A stretch of DNA of 64,000 nt from Fasciolopsis buskii. Lineage: Eukaryota > Platyhelminthes > Trematoda > Plagiorchiida > Fasciolidae. Within the stretch, counting starts at the first letter, position 1, and every line of letters starts with the position of its first letter. Positions 27,171-59,467 of the stretch are shown here, in pieces. Under the pieces are notes generated by a model, which saw only the letters and a list, made by a program, of their open reading frames with translations, did no database searches and was not told the origin of the DNA. The stretch spans positions 21,176-85,175 of the forward strand of contig LUCM01006817.1 of the NCBI GenBank assembly GCA_008360955.1, read 5' to 3'. The position numbers and the translations under genes are program-made.

Positions 27171-30100
27171 TGGGATGATGTGTGTAGCTCTATGGTTGTG
27201 TTATGAGGGATGCACCTGGGGGTGCCAATAGTTCTTTCAAATCGTAGAGTGGCAGCTAGGCAAGAGGTTTCGGATCTATCTTAGGGGTCGTTGTCTAAAT
27301 TGAGATTGTGCCAGCACTAGTATAGTGACAGTCAAAGTTTACTCAAAATATAGTCCAATAGAAACAGGACACTCGGAAAATTTATGCCGAGAAGAAGGGC
27401 TCTATCTACGCCAAAAAGATTTTAAGCAGTGCTCAACAGAGAATATAAAAACAAGCCAATTCCGACGGCCACTAAGAAAAATGATCGGAAACTGTGGAAG
27501 TGCGACAATGCGCGAAAAATACCAAGCAGCCTATGTGTCTCGTTGATTTTGGGCGACTGGACAGTAACGATAAGTGACGGGACTGATAGAAGAGAAACTG
27601 AGTAGACAGGCCGCTGGGTGCGGTTATTCGTGAAAAGAGAGAGGTAGATCGATGGTGCTTACGATTTACAATATAATGGCGTTTAAGAGCATGCCGTGTC
27701 AAATCCCTGAGTGTCACAGTTAAATCTCAGGTCGAAAAGCGGCAGAATTGTTAGGCGGAGATCGTCTCCAAGTAAGGTGTCGAGGAAAATTTGTCAAATT
27801 TTTCTGGCTAGGTAAAAGCTCTAAAGGTGTTAAGACTACAACGCTAACAGCTTAAATGACTAGAATACAGGGAAGACCACTCACTGCGAGCAGCGGTGTA
27901 ACGCAGCACTTTATCCTTTTAGCTGTCACTTGCCTCAAAATGTACTCACAGTGAAATACTGAGTTCTGCGGCATGCAAACCATCTGCGTATATCTCATCA
28001 ATCCTCACTTTCTTTGGGTGGAGGCCTATCGTCTCTGTTGAATCCTAGTTATTGCTTGTCATTTTAGCGACAAGTTGTTGCTCCTTCACCAAATACTGCC
28101 TCGACCCTGTCTGTTTTCCATCGGCCAGTGGACATGCTTCTTTTTCCTCTTCTTCTTCCAGCTCCTCTTTTGCTGCAGAACCGAAATGAAATTTACGAAA
28201 TCAAACCTATTTGTGCCAAACCTCATTTTCTTTCACTATTTTCATGAGATTACGTAATCTCCATCCATCGCTGCCCTCCCACCTGGAGCATCCGACCAAT
28301 CTCGCAGATAACAACCTCTCTGTGTTCTCGGTCCATTGGCTTTCGTTCAGTAATTCGCTCATCGGACCATACAAGCACCACCTCAAAACGTTTTGCTCTC
28401 TTTTTCGTGCTTTCTCTTATTTTCTTGTTATTCACCGGGTCATATTCACTCCACATTCATCTCTATCATTTTTCAATGTCAATATATGAAAAGATCCTCC
28501 TTCGCCAATGCGTCCAACTTACTCGCTGAAGCCTGCGGCATTCACGTCAGAACTGGAAGGCTGAATTTGAATACATTTTTCGACGCCTCATTCATAAGCG
28601 CTGGCAGTTTTTCAGCCTGATATGGCCCTAGCGACCATATTGGCACTTATCTTAGCAAAGCTTTCATCCTTTTTATGGTTTCATTTGTATATATCACGAT
28701 CATGCTCACTGCACTTCTCAAGGAGACTTCTCAAGGGCAGAACCACTATTACTGTCAGCAATATTATCTTTCCATTTCCCACGAGTCTGTTGCCTCCAGA
28801 GCGATGTGAAAAATAGCCGAAAATTCCAGTGTGGTCCACCTTTCACCATATAACTGCCTAAGCAATATGCAACGTAGTTTTCCGCAGTTACGCTGTTTTT
28901 CGCTGTTCTGTTTGACTCTCCTAACTTCCCAAACAACATGCAGGATCTGGGTGAGGCTTCTGCTGTCATCCACCTCACGATGTACAGGGTGTTCAACTGT
29001 GTACCCCACCCGTGCCTTACTTTCAGTGTAGGATCTTTTGATTTCTTGCCCTTGACACCGTCCTGTCTAATCCAAAGATCTGCAGTGGTCTCCCGTGACA
29101 GCATTAGCCCTGGAGGAAGGACTTGCGAGAGTCGCGTTACACAAGCAGCGCACTGCATCCCTGTTCTTTCCGTATGCATGTCAATAATGCACAAAGCTTA
29201 TTATCGCAAGACATCTACTTGCTCCTCGCCAGCGACATAAATATTATCCCTTTTCTAACCCGACAAGTTAAGTGAAGCGGTTATAGAGACCAACGCCGAT
29301 TTCTCTACCTTGGACTGTTTGCAAGTCTAAGATGATAGGCCTCTTCACAAACGAGAGAAGAAGCTGAACTGTTGATGTGCAGTACCCTATTGCTTACATC
29401 TACGAGAAGTGATTAAGCCTTGAAGGCGACCCGTCTATACTCTCCGCCTAGTGTTCCACAACACACGATTTGCATCTTGGTTGAATATTCGACCAATTTC
29501 GGCCTCTCAAGGCCCGGAGCAGCGAACCCCGGACCGAGGGAGCAGTAAGATTATGGCCATGTAGTCTAAAGAAAAACCGACCATTCTTATCCGTTGGAAC
29601 AAAGTACGACAATCGAGGAATTTTTATCGGATGGGGAAACTAAAGAAAAGTGCACATACGAACTTTTATCCCGTGGTTTGGAACCGCAGTTATTTTTTAT
29701 CTGGCACCTCATTCATTGGCTTCCTATGATAAGCCACTGCAACTCTCATCAAATGAAGAATCCATCCGAAGCTGGTTTAGGTGAGTTTTAAGCCGCGAAA
29801 CGCAGAATGCCCTACTTTTGTTCATCAGCCTTGATTACAGGCGGCGCACGACAACTAGCGCTCCTCTATAATTCCAGAGGAATGGAGGCTTCGTTTTTCC
29901 TGGACTCTACAAATTAGAGAACCTGGCGGGGTCAAAGCTGCATACCAAGGCCAGTTGTTTCAATGAATCCCACTGCTCTAAGAAAGAACGCTAATGCTGG
30001 TGTCCGGCCACATTTTGGCTGCTGGCTGAAATGCGAAATCACCAATGTGTCCTGCATAGTTGGTCAAGGAACATTAGACACTAAAATTTTATGCCTTATT

Positions 30101-31380
30101 ATCCAATACGACTCTTTTCCGCCCTCACAACACAGTCTGCAGCTGGGAGGTGATGCAGACCGCTGTCGCTTTACTGATTTATGGGGTTCAGTTATCTAAC
30201 AGACGCGGAGACGACCTACCTCCGGTAGTGAATATCTTCATGAGGTTAACGGAAATATTGCCCGTTCCCACAGAGTCGCCCTCATGATCTGCTCGAAAAT
30301 TGTTTGTTCTCCATCATAGAACAAAAATGTGCAAAAGCTTTAGGCGCCAAATAGTTTGCGTATGGAACCACTTACTGCAGAGAAACTTTTGAAATAGAGC
30401 TGTACGATATTTAGGTCACCCTGGCTTTTTAAATTGATGTGGCGCTGCTCATGCTCTCTTAAAGACAACCCTCTAGCTGACGATCTGTCCATCCTCTATG
30501 AATCCTAAGGCATTTCCCCTTGCACGTTGTTGTGAAAAAGAATCTGATGGCGAATGCGAAAGTTACATTCTTGTGCTCACAATCCCGCATTCCCCCGAAT
30601 ATGGATTAAAACAAACCAGAGCAGCAGAAAATGCTTGTTATCAAGTATGTGGGCCCGCGCAGCTTTTTCGCTGGTGCATAATGTGCCAATCAAAGTTTAA
30701 CTTTGGCGGTCTTGCAAGCTGCATTCCTCTGGCGCTTTTTCCTTGCTCCCCTCCACCAGCCATCTTCAGACGGAGATGTTGTCGAAACATAATAGGAAGC
30801 CAGGGATGCAGCGAGCATTGCCTTAGACCCATGGAATATGTTGACGCAAAGACCAGACCCCATTGTTTTTTTGCCAAAAGCCGGGAAACGCGAAAAATCT
30901 TTTAGTTTTGGCAATAAAAGCATTGAAGCCGGATTGAGCCGGTGTAATGAGATCATGTTATTTGTTTTACAGTTTCCCAGATGCCGAAGGAATTGGTACT
31001 GTGGAAGTCGATGATTACTAAAAGGCGGGCTCGCGAAACATTGTCAGTACTAAGAAAAAGGACGAAGTGTGGTAACGGTATAACCAACCGTGCGCAGTTC
31101 CGTTCATATGTGCGGCTATCGTTGGCTGCGCCGCCAGTTGTTCTCTGCGTCCGCAGGGCGTGGTTTCGTCTCCCGGCGTCTGTGGCATCCTGATCAGTTT
31201 GTTATCAATGAATGACGGTTGCTTCCAACACTGTGAATGCTCTTGTGTTTCTGAAATGCAAACTGACTTCCAGGTATGATTTACATGCGCACTCCAACTT
31301 GCTGATTTTGGTTTCCTTTCCTGACCCGAGGGGCCAGACGAGCACCGTGGTTCCAGTTTTGAGTATACCATCACCACGCA
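27171..31380. other. Unassigned stretch
   Basis: Long frames occur (minus 29194-28718, 158 codons; plus 30498-30905, 135 codons; plus 28938-29240, 100 codons), but none shows a domain I can name and both strands are open in places. A perfect 16-nt palindrome, GAGATTACGTAATCTC, lies at 28246-28261. Likely repeats too old to read. Confidence 0.35.
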
Positions 31381-32160
31381 AGCATCCAGTGAATCTTTGA
31401 ACTCATCCACTAAAATACAATCGATCAAATGCGACAACTTGTTTCAAGGTGCCATCACCTTGTGGATGAAGAAACTAGCTCTCATTCGACCGGCCCCTCT
31501 TTAGTCTTAAGCTATTCCCTCTGGTACTCCCGACCGATATAAGGATGAATGCCGCTTCATGAATTTGAAATCTCCACATGGATCACCTCAAATGAGCTGG
31601 CGTCTGAGAGAGGAGACACTACGGCCGTGAAGCCTTTCTCCTTGAGCTTTGTGCCGTTGGCCAGTCATCATCCTGAGGGCAAGTTACTGTACCTTTTCTG
31701 TGCAGTCTGTATCCTGTAAATATGGTTTAAATGTGGCCTCTCGATAGCCCCGTAAAGGGGCCCGAACATTTCTGGTTCACTACAGGACATTCCTGATCTG
31801 ATCCCCAAGGGAGGCATGCAGTTGTGTAACGAAGAGGGTTAATAGTTCGACCAGTGGCTGAACGTTTGCCACGTGTACCCCGTCTGGACTAGCAGCTTTA
31901 TACCTAGTGTGATCAATTTCTTCACAGCTTGTTATGGAGTTGTGAAATCTCCGGCATCTGCTGAATTTCTCGGGTCCTCAAGTTATCAATGGTCGCATCT
32001 GGCCAGCAGAGAATGCCAACGAAAGTTTCCAATAGAACGTTGACTTTTTCTTCTACGGTCAGACCAAAGTTGCGATCTGAACTTTCTGGTGTAGCCATTC
32101 GGTCTCTGTTTTCTCCTTGATTTTGCGTAGGCGTAGTACGTTTCTGAGATTGCCTCAATC
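31381..32160 (-). mobile_element. CR1-like LINE with internal RT deletion
   Basis: Minus strand. 32158-31922 encodes LTVEEKVNVLLETFVGIL and NLRTREIQQMPE, like the linker ahead of the RT. KAASPDGVHVA follows at about 31900 (family: KAAGPDGVxPxxLK). Within roughly 150 nt the sequence jumps to the C-terminal domain: EKVQ-LALRMMTGQRHKAQGE, then SVSSLRRQLI-GDPCGDFKF (family: LxxLSLxxRRxRGDLIxxFK), TRGNSLRLKRGRS and, after a frame change, MRASFFIHKVMAP-NKLSHLI. The whole RT palm with its YADD box is missing. Stops and a frameshift also make it inactive. Confidence 0.75.
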
Positions 32161-32389
32161 ATCTCTTCTAGGCCACGCTCTCTTTTGTAGCTGCGCTTGC
32201 GGTTTATTGGGAGTCTATCCGTCTGATCGGGGTTCGTATGGTGATCACTTTTTAGCCGTCTTTGGTCGGCATCATGTTGGTTGACATTTTGTGCTGACGG
32301 ACTTAATAGAGCTTAACTTCTGCCAACAGGATTAGTATTATTTCATTACTTCTGCACGATTATCCTGCTAGAAACTAAGCCGGCTCCAT

Positions 32390-34170
32390 GGACACTCCCA
32401 GTCATTGAGGATTAGACGCTGCGGTTGGAGGCCAAATCCAAAAGGGTTGCCACAGTTTCGTTTCCAATAACGGTGACTGTGGACTAGTCTTAAGCCTAGG
32501 TGCTGCGCATCCTCCCCAAGGGCCTCAATCCACGTTTTCAGCTGACGCCCAAGGCTACAGCGCCATCCAAAACGGTGTGGGACACGAAGTTTGTCGAGAG
32601 GGTTCTGCGTGTGAGTGCCGTAGAAGGTCGAACCATTGCAACCGACGGCGTTGGAGGAAGTTGGACAGCTTTTCGATTTCGCAGCATTATCTTATTTCGT
32701 TGTCGCTCGTTCTTCCGAGTTTTTACGGAGGGATCGTCGTAAGCGTCAGTGGTCGAATACTCAGCCTCCTGTTATCCTCAACTTGCAATGACCGGGTTTT
32801 GCATCCACGATTGAAGATGGGGCACACTGCAACGCGAAAGAAGTGAATCTTTGCCTGTAGGTTAATTTCACTGCGTGCCCGTGATGCTCTTTAGAGTTGT
32901 GGAAGTGCTCTAAGCGCATTGTCGGCTCTCACACTACCTTCGTCCTTCACTTACCCGTTCGGCAGAAGAACCGGTTTTAAGTATTTAAAGGATGGCACAC
33001 TTCCAATTCGCTCGTCATTAATCGGGCACTATTAAACACGTAAGACTGGGGAGATTGAAAAGGCTTTCGTATTGTTCGTGTTAATTTCGGGACCCATTTT
33101 TTGCGACATACTGAGTGATTCGGTTCAGTATTGCCTGCATGGTCGCTGGGGGGGGGGGGTCATCGGATACGACAACGTCGTCCCCAAACTGCACATCTGT
33201 GATACAGACTGATGGGTTAAGTTAGACGCCTGAATAGCTCGCCATCGCGTTGCTCATAGTACTATCGATGGGATAATTAAACAGAACCGGGGAAAGTGGA
33301 CAACTCTGCCCCACTCCAGAATGGGTAGTGGAGTCTTCACGTATATTCGCATTCGTGTTGTAGCAAGCCTTTGGTATTCTTGCGAACTTCGAAGGCATGT
33401 CATCGACTTCTACTAGTTCCTACGTGGACTTACGGTTAACTGAAGTCAGTGAAATGTTATGGTGGGCTGCTGAAACTGGAGGTGTTCCAGGACTCCGAAC
33501 AGGTAATAATTTATCAGTGCAACCTCTGTCACATCTAAACCCTCCTGGTTTGGTCTAGTGCAGCGGTCTCACAGTTGCAAAGCGATTAACAGGTAGTGCA
33601 CAGAATGTCTTTGCGGCACTGTCAATGAGACTAAAGGCTCTTTATTTCTCAAACCGTTTGGTCGCCTTTCTTTGGAAAGACTAACAAAATGGATGTACTT
33701 TAGCCGTTTAGAAATACCTCGCGGCCCCATTTAAAGCAGAATTGCTTATGAAGCATACTAATAGAAGGCGTTAAACACGTTTTGTAGACTTCCGGTGCAG
33801 TGCTATCCTATCCGCGAGGTTCGTATTCTTCCGTTGATTAACGGCATCCGTAATCTGCGATGCTTGGAGTTTCGTAGTTGATGTCACATGGCTCGGATCA
33901 AACGAAAGATGGTGTTTGCCGCTTGGTGAACAGGTCGGTTAAATTGACCAAGGTGTTCTGTCCATTTTTCGATTTTCTTATGTTGTTCAGGGGTAAGTTG
34001 ACCTGTTGTATCACGTAGAGCGAACTCTGGTTTATAGCGCCATTCGAAGCATAGCGGATAAGTCCAAAGAACATCCTTAAGTCATCAGTCACTGATGCGA
34101 TCTCCATTTTTTCAACCTTTCCAGTACCTCTTGCGTTCTACCCTAGCGGAGCGTGTAGCCTCACATTGCA
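32390..34170 (-). mobile_element. RTE-like LINE, RT and C-terminal region, minus strand
   Basis: Minus strand from about 34170: RVERKRYWK, EMEIASVTDDLRMFFGLIR and, after a frameshift, HLGQFNRPVHQAANTIFR, matching the region before the RT in the plus-strand copy at 35.7 kb (EMEVASASDNSQRLFRLIR). The RT core at 33330-33165 reads SGVGQSCPLSPVLFNYPIDS and then ITDVQFGDDVVVSDDP, with FGDD in place of YADD. A run of 12 C (minus strand; G on plus, 33148-33159) follows directly and upsets the frame before MQAILNRITQYVAKNGS. The C-terminus reads RQLKTWIEALGEDAQHLGL near 32520. Dead copy with many stops. RTE clade assignment by resemblance to the other copies here. Confidence 0.75.
33148..33159. repeat. 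G12 homopolymer inside RTE-like LINE
   Basis: Twelve G on the plus strand, C on the element's coding strand, immediately after the FGDD box. It shifts the reading frame and is either a decay product or a sequencing length error. Confidence 0.85.
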
Positions 34171-34593
34171 CCCTGCAGTGTTCCAATCTTCCCGATAAGT
34201 AGGCCTCTTTTACTTTGGCTGAAAGTTGAAGAGTAATTGTGAAGATCGAATCCTTTAATTGCCTTGAATTCTTCCCTAGTTCCTTCCAAACGACTTATTT
34301 TGAGCGTTTTCCATTGGTTTTTCACCTACACTTCTTCCCTTAGTGTACTAGTGATAATGCTCAATTGTTACAGTCGCAGTAGACAGCGCTCGTGTTTTTC
34401 CGCGACATTTAACTCACCTGGTAGTAGTTTCCTTTGGCGTGCCGTCGTCGTACACCGTTAAACAGCAGGGCCATTTATGTATTTAATGTATTACACAAGT
34501 CTGCACAGGTCATGTGCCACCGGAATCACGACGAAGGACGAAAATAATGAGCAAGGAGGATAAGGGGTTCTGCGGTTGTAACTGTAAGCCAGA

Positions 34594-34782
34594 GCACTCT
34601 CCCTTATGATCGACACGGCCGCATCGGACATTGTTGTAGGTGTTTCACTAAGTGAAAACAATCGCTTCATGGTATTTTAATCACGTGCCGTGACTGACAG
34701 CGAGAAGCGCCATTCATCGGTAGGAAAAGAAGCCTGCGCAATCGTCGAGGCTGTTCACAGGCGGCGGCATTACCTAGTGGGT
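34594..34782 (+). mobile_element. Ty3/gypsy RNase H fragment
   Basis: One frame with a single TAA: LMIDTAASDIVVGVSLSENN, a stop, then SRAVTDSEKRHSSVGKEACA, IVEAVHRRRHYLVG. This is the RNase H of Ty3/gypsy polyproteins (family pattern: TDASxxAVGAxLxQ...SRxLTxSExxYSxxEKEAxAIVEAxxxWRxYLxG). The family's catalytic Asp in TDAS is Ala here (TAAS), and the stop breaks the frame. The match ends abruptly at 34782. RT and integrase core are absent on either side. Confidence 0.78.
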
Positions 34783-37745
34783 ACTCCAAACTTACCGCAG
34801 ATTGGCGATCCGTTCAACCTCTGTTATGTCCCCAGTCCAATATCTTTACCCCCTCTGCTACTCCTAATGTCCTCAATGATAACGTCCGATAATCCCGACG
34901 GTTCATTGTCAAATAGTATAGTAGGTGGTTTGCAGTCCATTAGTTCACATTTTCTCAAGCCTCGTCAGCCTCTGGATCTCGGTTCCTTCAATTTGCACAC
35001 TCATGTAGGCTGGCCAGCAGGCGTGTTTGGCTCTGACAGTGGACTCACTTTCGATTGATGTCTGCTGCGTGAGTGGAACTGGAATTCAGGATTCGAGTAG
35101 AGTAATTCAACTAACTGCGCTAAATGTCTCGTCAAAATTTGTTGCACCCTTCAGGGGAAGAAACAGCTCAAGCTGTGAGTCAAGACGGTATAGGAACAGT
35201 CTTAAGTAAGAAGGCTGAAACGGCCCTTTTAGATTGCATCCCGGTTAACAGTCGCTTATGCGCCGTGAGACTGTAAGAGTCAATCGGCGCATGGAAGAAT
35301 AGTTGTGCTAAGCATAGTTTGTTATCTCGGCATACGCTCCGACAGACTGCAGCACCGACGTGCAAAAAGACGAGTTTTATGACGAACCCGCCACTCTCGT
35401 TCTCGATTTTTGGTTCAGCTCAACAGCCATCTACGCAAGCTACAAACTCGATTGGCCGTTGATCGTCTGTCTGACTCCGCTGTTCACAACAGCTATGAAC
35501 AGAAACTATCCGGCAAACTAAGAACTCCGATGAGCAGTGGGATCAAATCAAACAGCCGATGCATTTGGCAGCAGGTTTCGCCTGTGGTCCTAGATCCAGC
35601 GTTAATCAAGGACACTGGATTTCACAAAAGTCGCTGGGCCTAATGGAGCAAAATCGCCAGCTCTGTAACTGCAAAGAGGTGGATAAGATGCGTCGACAGT
35701 TGCGACGTCAAATGAAAGTAAGCCTTTGGAATGACCGCGAAAACTCGTGGGTTAAGGTAGCCGAAGAGATGGAAGTGGCGTCCGCTTCAGATAACAGTCA
35801 AAGACTGTTTAGGCTTATACGCGACAGCGTTGGGCGGCGAACTTCGGTCAGTGAAGTCGTGTGCGATAAAGATGGAGAGCTCGTCCATGGTAGACAGGAA
35901 AGACTGGACCGTTGGGCAGAGCATTTCAAGGATCAGTTTAGCTGACCACATGCTAATGTATTTAGGCCAACGTCTGAGGTTGCGAATCCTTGGGAGGCAT
36001 CTGTTGACCCCCAACGAAATTGGAAGTACTGTCGAATATTTGGCTTCTGAAGAGGAGAAAAGCAGCCGGTCCTGACGAATTTCCCAGTTCTTTTCAAATT
36101 GGGTGGAGAAGTGCTGATGAAATCACTCACCTCCTTGGTTCATGATATTTCGAACGATGAACGTATTCGTTATCGTGGAGGGTCACTGATTATACCCGTC
36201 TTCAAGAAGGACATGAAGCGACTGTAGCAGTCATCATGGCGCTTATTTAATTCCGATACTTACTAAGGTCCTAGCTTCACTAATGCTGCACCGGTTTGCG
36301 AGAGTAACATCCGCGAACAGCAGGCTGGACTTCGTCCAGGTCGAGTTTGCATCGACCAAATATTCACTCTTCGACAGATACTCGAAACGCGCCACACACA
36401 CCGCCACCCCACGATCGTAGTCTTCCTCGACTTGAAAGGCGAGTTCGACTCATTGGGTCGGACAGCACTATTCAGTGCTCTCCACCGGAGTGGTATGTCA
36501 GCGACGTTGATGAACTTGTTGCGAGCATTGTACTCGCATACCTATGGTCGCGTGAAGGTATACGGTGAATTGTCACGTTCATTCGAAACAACTAGTGGCG
36601 TTCGATAAGGGTGTCTCATCTCTCCATTCTTGTTCAACTTCGTCATGGACGAGGTGATGGAAGATGCTTTAGGAGGTCTCTGGGATGTAGGAGTGGAACT
36701 GGGAAATGGAGGGAAGCTGTGCGACCTAGATTACGCAGACGACGTCGTGTGCTTGTTCGAGTCTGCGGACCATGCACAACGGGCACTAGATAGACTGTCG
36801 AGATCGGTTGCTCGCTTTGGCATGTGCTTTGCACCTTCAAAGTATAAAACTATTGTTACAGGACTGGACTACAGCAGCGCCGAACTTGATACTGGATGGA
36901 GGGGAGCTGACGATTGTGGACCGTTTCACATACCTTGGTAGCTGCGTGTCTAACGATGGTAGCTCGGGTTTGGAGGTAAGTATGCGTATATCCAAGGCTC
37001 GGGCAGCTTACGCTGGACTGAAGCACTTGTGGTGTCGGCCTGATATTTCATTGAAGTCGAAAGGACATGTGTGCTGTGACACAGTGCGCTCAGTTCTGTT
37101 GTACGGTTACGTGACATGGAATATTCGTGGGAGAGGTTCGTCTGTCAGAGTTTTTCGACCGCCGATGCCTACGTAGTATGGTTAGGATTGGATGGAGTGA
37201 CCGGATGGTTAAGAATCTAATACTAGGTGTCGGCTCTCAGAATACCTTGTTTCAGCGTATGAAGCTTAGTAGACTACGCTGTTTGGGTCACGTGTTGCGT
37301 ATGACGAACACTCGTCTACCATACCGTGCCCTATTTTGCGTTCCTCCCACTCGATGGAGGAAACCTTGTCGAGACCAGCAGATGACTGGCAAAATGGAAT
37401 GTAAAAATGCGCAGCGAACTTAGGCAAAATAGGTGTCTTGCGCCTTCTTGGTTGGGGTCCGGAAGACCCGTCACCTACTGGATGGGGACGCTGAAGGATA
37501 TGGCAGTGAACCGTGAACAGTGGCGATCGTGTTGCCATTTTCTGTCGAATCAGAATGATCGAACGAGTCCTATTATGCAGTTAGACTGTGTTCCATGTGT
37601 TGGCTACGGCAGCATTTTTATTTTTTCCCGCTTATGTAGGTACACTTCCTGTTCTCTGAAGATATTCACTCTTGAATACACTCTGAGTAAAAGGCAGCAA
37701 CCAGTGAGGCTTAACTTGTCCAACGCTGAACGATGATGATGATCC
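34783..37745 (+). mobile_element. Nearly full-length decayed RTE-like LINE
   Basis: The recognisable coding part starts near 34975 (LGSFNLHTHVGWPAG; family IGSFNVRTLxQxGQQ), then LSIDVCCVSGTGIQDSSRV at 35045-35106, the endonuclease start. Part of the endonuclease is deleted. GHWISQKSLGLMEQNRQL (about 35618) opens a 129-codon frame to the TGA at 35943. RT blocks follow: KAAGPDEFPSSFQ (36065), QAGLRPGRVCIDQIFTLRQI (36320), FLDLKGEFDSL (36425), GVR-stop-GCLISPFLFNFVMDEV (36600), DLDYADDVVCLFE (36726). The C-terminus reaches about 37550 (RWRSCCHFLS is still visible). The element ends in (GAT)4 at 37732-37743, as RTE elements typically end in short tandem repeats. GVR-stop-GC is a Gln-to-stop change. 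At least five stops or frameshifts were seen. 34783-34974 is probably its 5'UTR. Confidence 0.88.
37732..37743 (+). repeat. (GAT)4 tail of the RTE copy
   Basis: Four GAT units directly after the last coding traces of the RTE copy at 34.8-37.7 kb. Short tandem repeats instead of poly(A) are characteristic of RTE 3' ends, so this marks the insertion boundary. Confidence 0.7.
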
Positions 37746-38026
37746 GTAGCCTTCATTTACTACAAAAGAACGTTAAGCAAGATTTAAAATGACAATTAAG
37801 CGATGATGGCTTGAATTGGTGGTGTGCCATTACATAATCTATTAGTCAAAAAAGAAAACTGAATGGCAAATACGCTCGCTCGTGCCGTCTGCGTTCTTTA
37901 CTTGATGCGTAGTGACCCAGACGGCTCATTTTGTCCGAACTAATGATCTGTCCTGTTCTGTCGCAGAAATTAAAAGTATGATTATGTCACAAAGTTTGTT
38001 CCTTTTTCTCTAATTTTCCTGCTTCT

Positions 38027-38356
38027 TTGTTTTCGACCTTCGTCATGGTTCTGATGGCATGTGATCCGTATTCAAATCTGCAATTTTTCCAGTTGCATGG
38101 TCAGCTATCGCAGATTCATCAACATGCACATGAGAACGTTCTCTTTGAGCAACAACGTCAAAAATCCACTTACCAGCAGAAAATAACTGGAGCACGAAAT
38201 CGAGATGGCGACGTGGTCCTTCGTCGACTGCGGCCCGCTTCGAACGTTGCCGTAAAATTCTGATACCAGCGCTCGCCAACAGCTTTCGTAATTTGCAACC
38301 CACGACGGTCTGGCGGTGTTGTACTAATCGTTCACTATAATCAGCTTAAACGGTAA
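38027..38356 (+). mobile_element. Ty3/gypsy integrase C-terminal fragment
   Basis: One frame with an in-frame TGA at 38261-38263. Before it: EQQRQKSTYQQKITGARNRD, GDVVLRRLRPASNVAVKF. After it: YQRSPTAFVICNPRRSG and VHYNQLKR, then TAA. This is the C-terminal chromodomain-like or GPF-type end of gypsy integrases (family: YDxxxxGxxYxxGDxVxLxxPxxxxxxxxKFxxxWxGPFxI...VHxNxLKP). It has the same orientation as the RNase H fragment at 34.6 kb, with the RTE copy between them. The integrase core is missing. Confidence 0.72.
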
Positions 38357-39094
38357 CACTCCCAGATGGGAACGAGCACGACCCCATGGACCAGTGACCC
38401 ACAACCCTCCAAGTCATGTCTAGGAGTATCGGCGGAAGATAGCATATTATGACCAGTGGTCTTAGTGCCAAACACTGAAAACTGTATTTTCCGCAAGAGT
38501 GGATGATTTTAGTAACATTAAAACCGTTAAGTCCGTATCGAGACGATTTAAGAACGTCAATTTGTCCTTACCTTACGATTTTTCAGGTGCCGGGCAAATG
38601 TGGGGTGGAGGCAGGTGAATATCAGGATGCTGGTTTGCGGGCCGCTGAAAACACTAAGGAAGAAGACGGAAAGGGTTAACAGAATTACTCTACTTTACAT
38701 TAGAGACACTTCTGATACTAAACATAGCTATCGCTGGTCATCCTGTTCTCTGCTTCTCTTCCGTCTGTGTATCGCCCTCCTCGTGTCACTTCGCGGAACT
38801 GCTTATTGAGTTTGAACTGCTCTTACATTGCGGTCGCACTCGGATGTCCGAGTTCAGACCGTCGGTCCGAAATCACAATTACATAAGTCAGGTATAGTAG
38901 TAGAACGAGTGATAAAGTTGTAATTGCTGTCACTAGTGTTTTACCTCATTACGCATGTAGTTACTTCCTTCCAATCAGTCCTACTAGTTTATGCACGTCA
39001 AGTCATGCAGCGGTTTTCTGAGCTGTTCGTTGTTGTTTCTTGTGTATGCTCTACTGCGCAGTCCTTTTTACTCTGTTCGGTCATTACAGATAAA
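38357..39094 (+). promoter_or_regulatory. Upstream region of the AKR gene with splice-acceptor-like site next to the ATG
   Basis: Region between the gypsy integrase remnant and the AKR start. A pyrimidine-rich stretch from about 39063 ends in CATTACAG at 39082-39089, leaving only ATAAA before the start codon. This is the arrangement expected of either a 5'UTR intron acceptor or a spliced-leader trans-splice acceptor; flatworms are known to trans-splice some mRNAs. The AKR frame stays open upstream to about 38924, but that part is hydrophobic, matches nothing in the family, and is probably not translated. No clear TATA box was seen. Confidence 0.35.

Positions 39095-59467
<20,373 letters not shown>

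Noticed and set aside
28246..28261. Perfect 16-nt palindrome as a regulatory site
   Set aside because: Expected by chance a few times in windows of this kind, and no gene lies next to it.
28718..29194. 158-codon minus frame as a gene
   Set aside because: No motif, and the plus strand is open over much of the same DNA. Nothing supports either strand.
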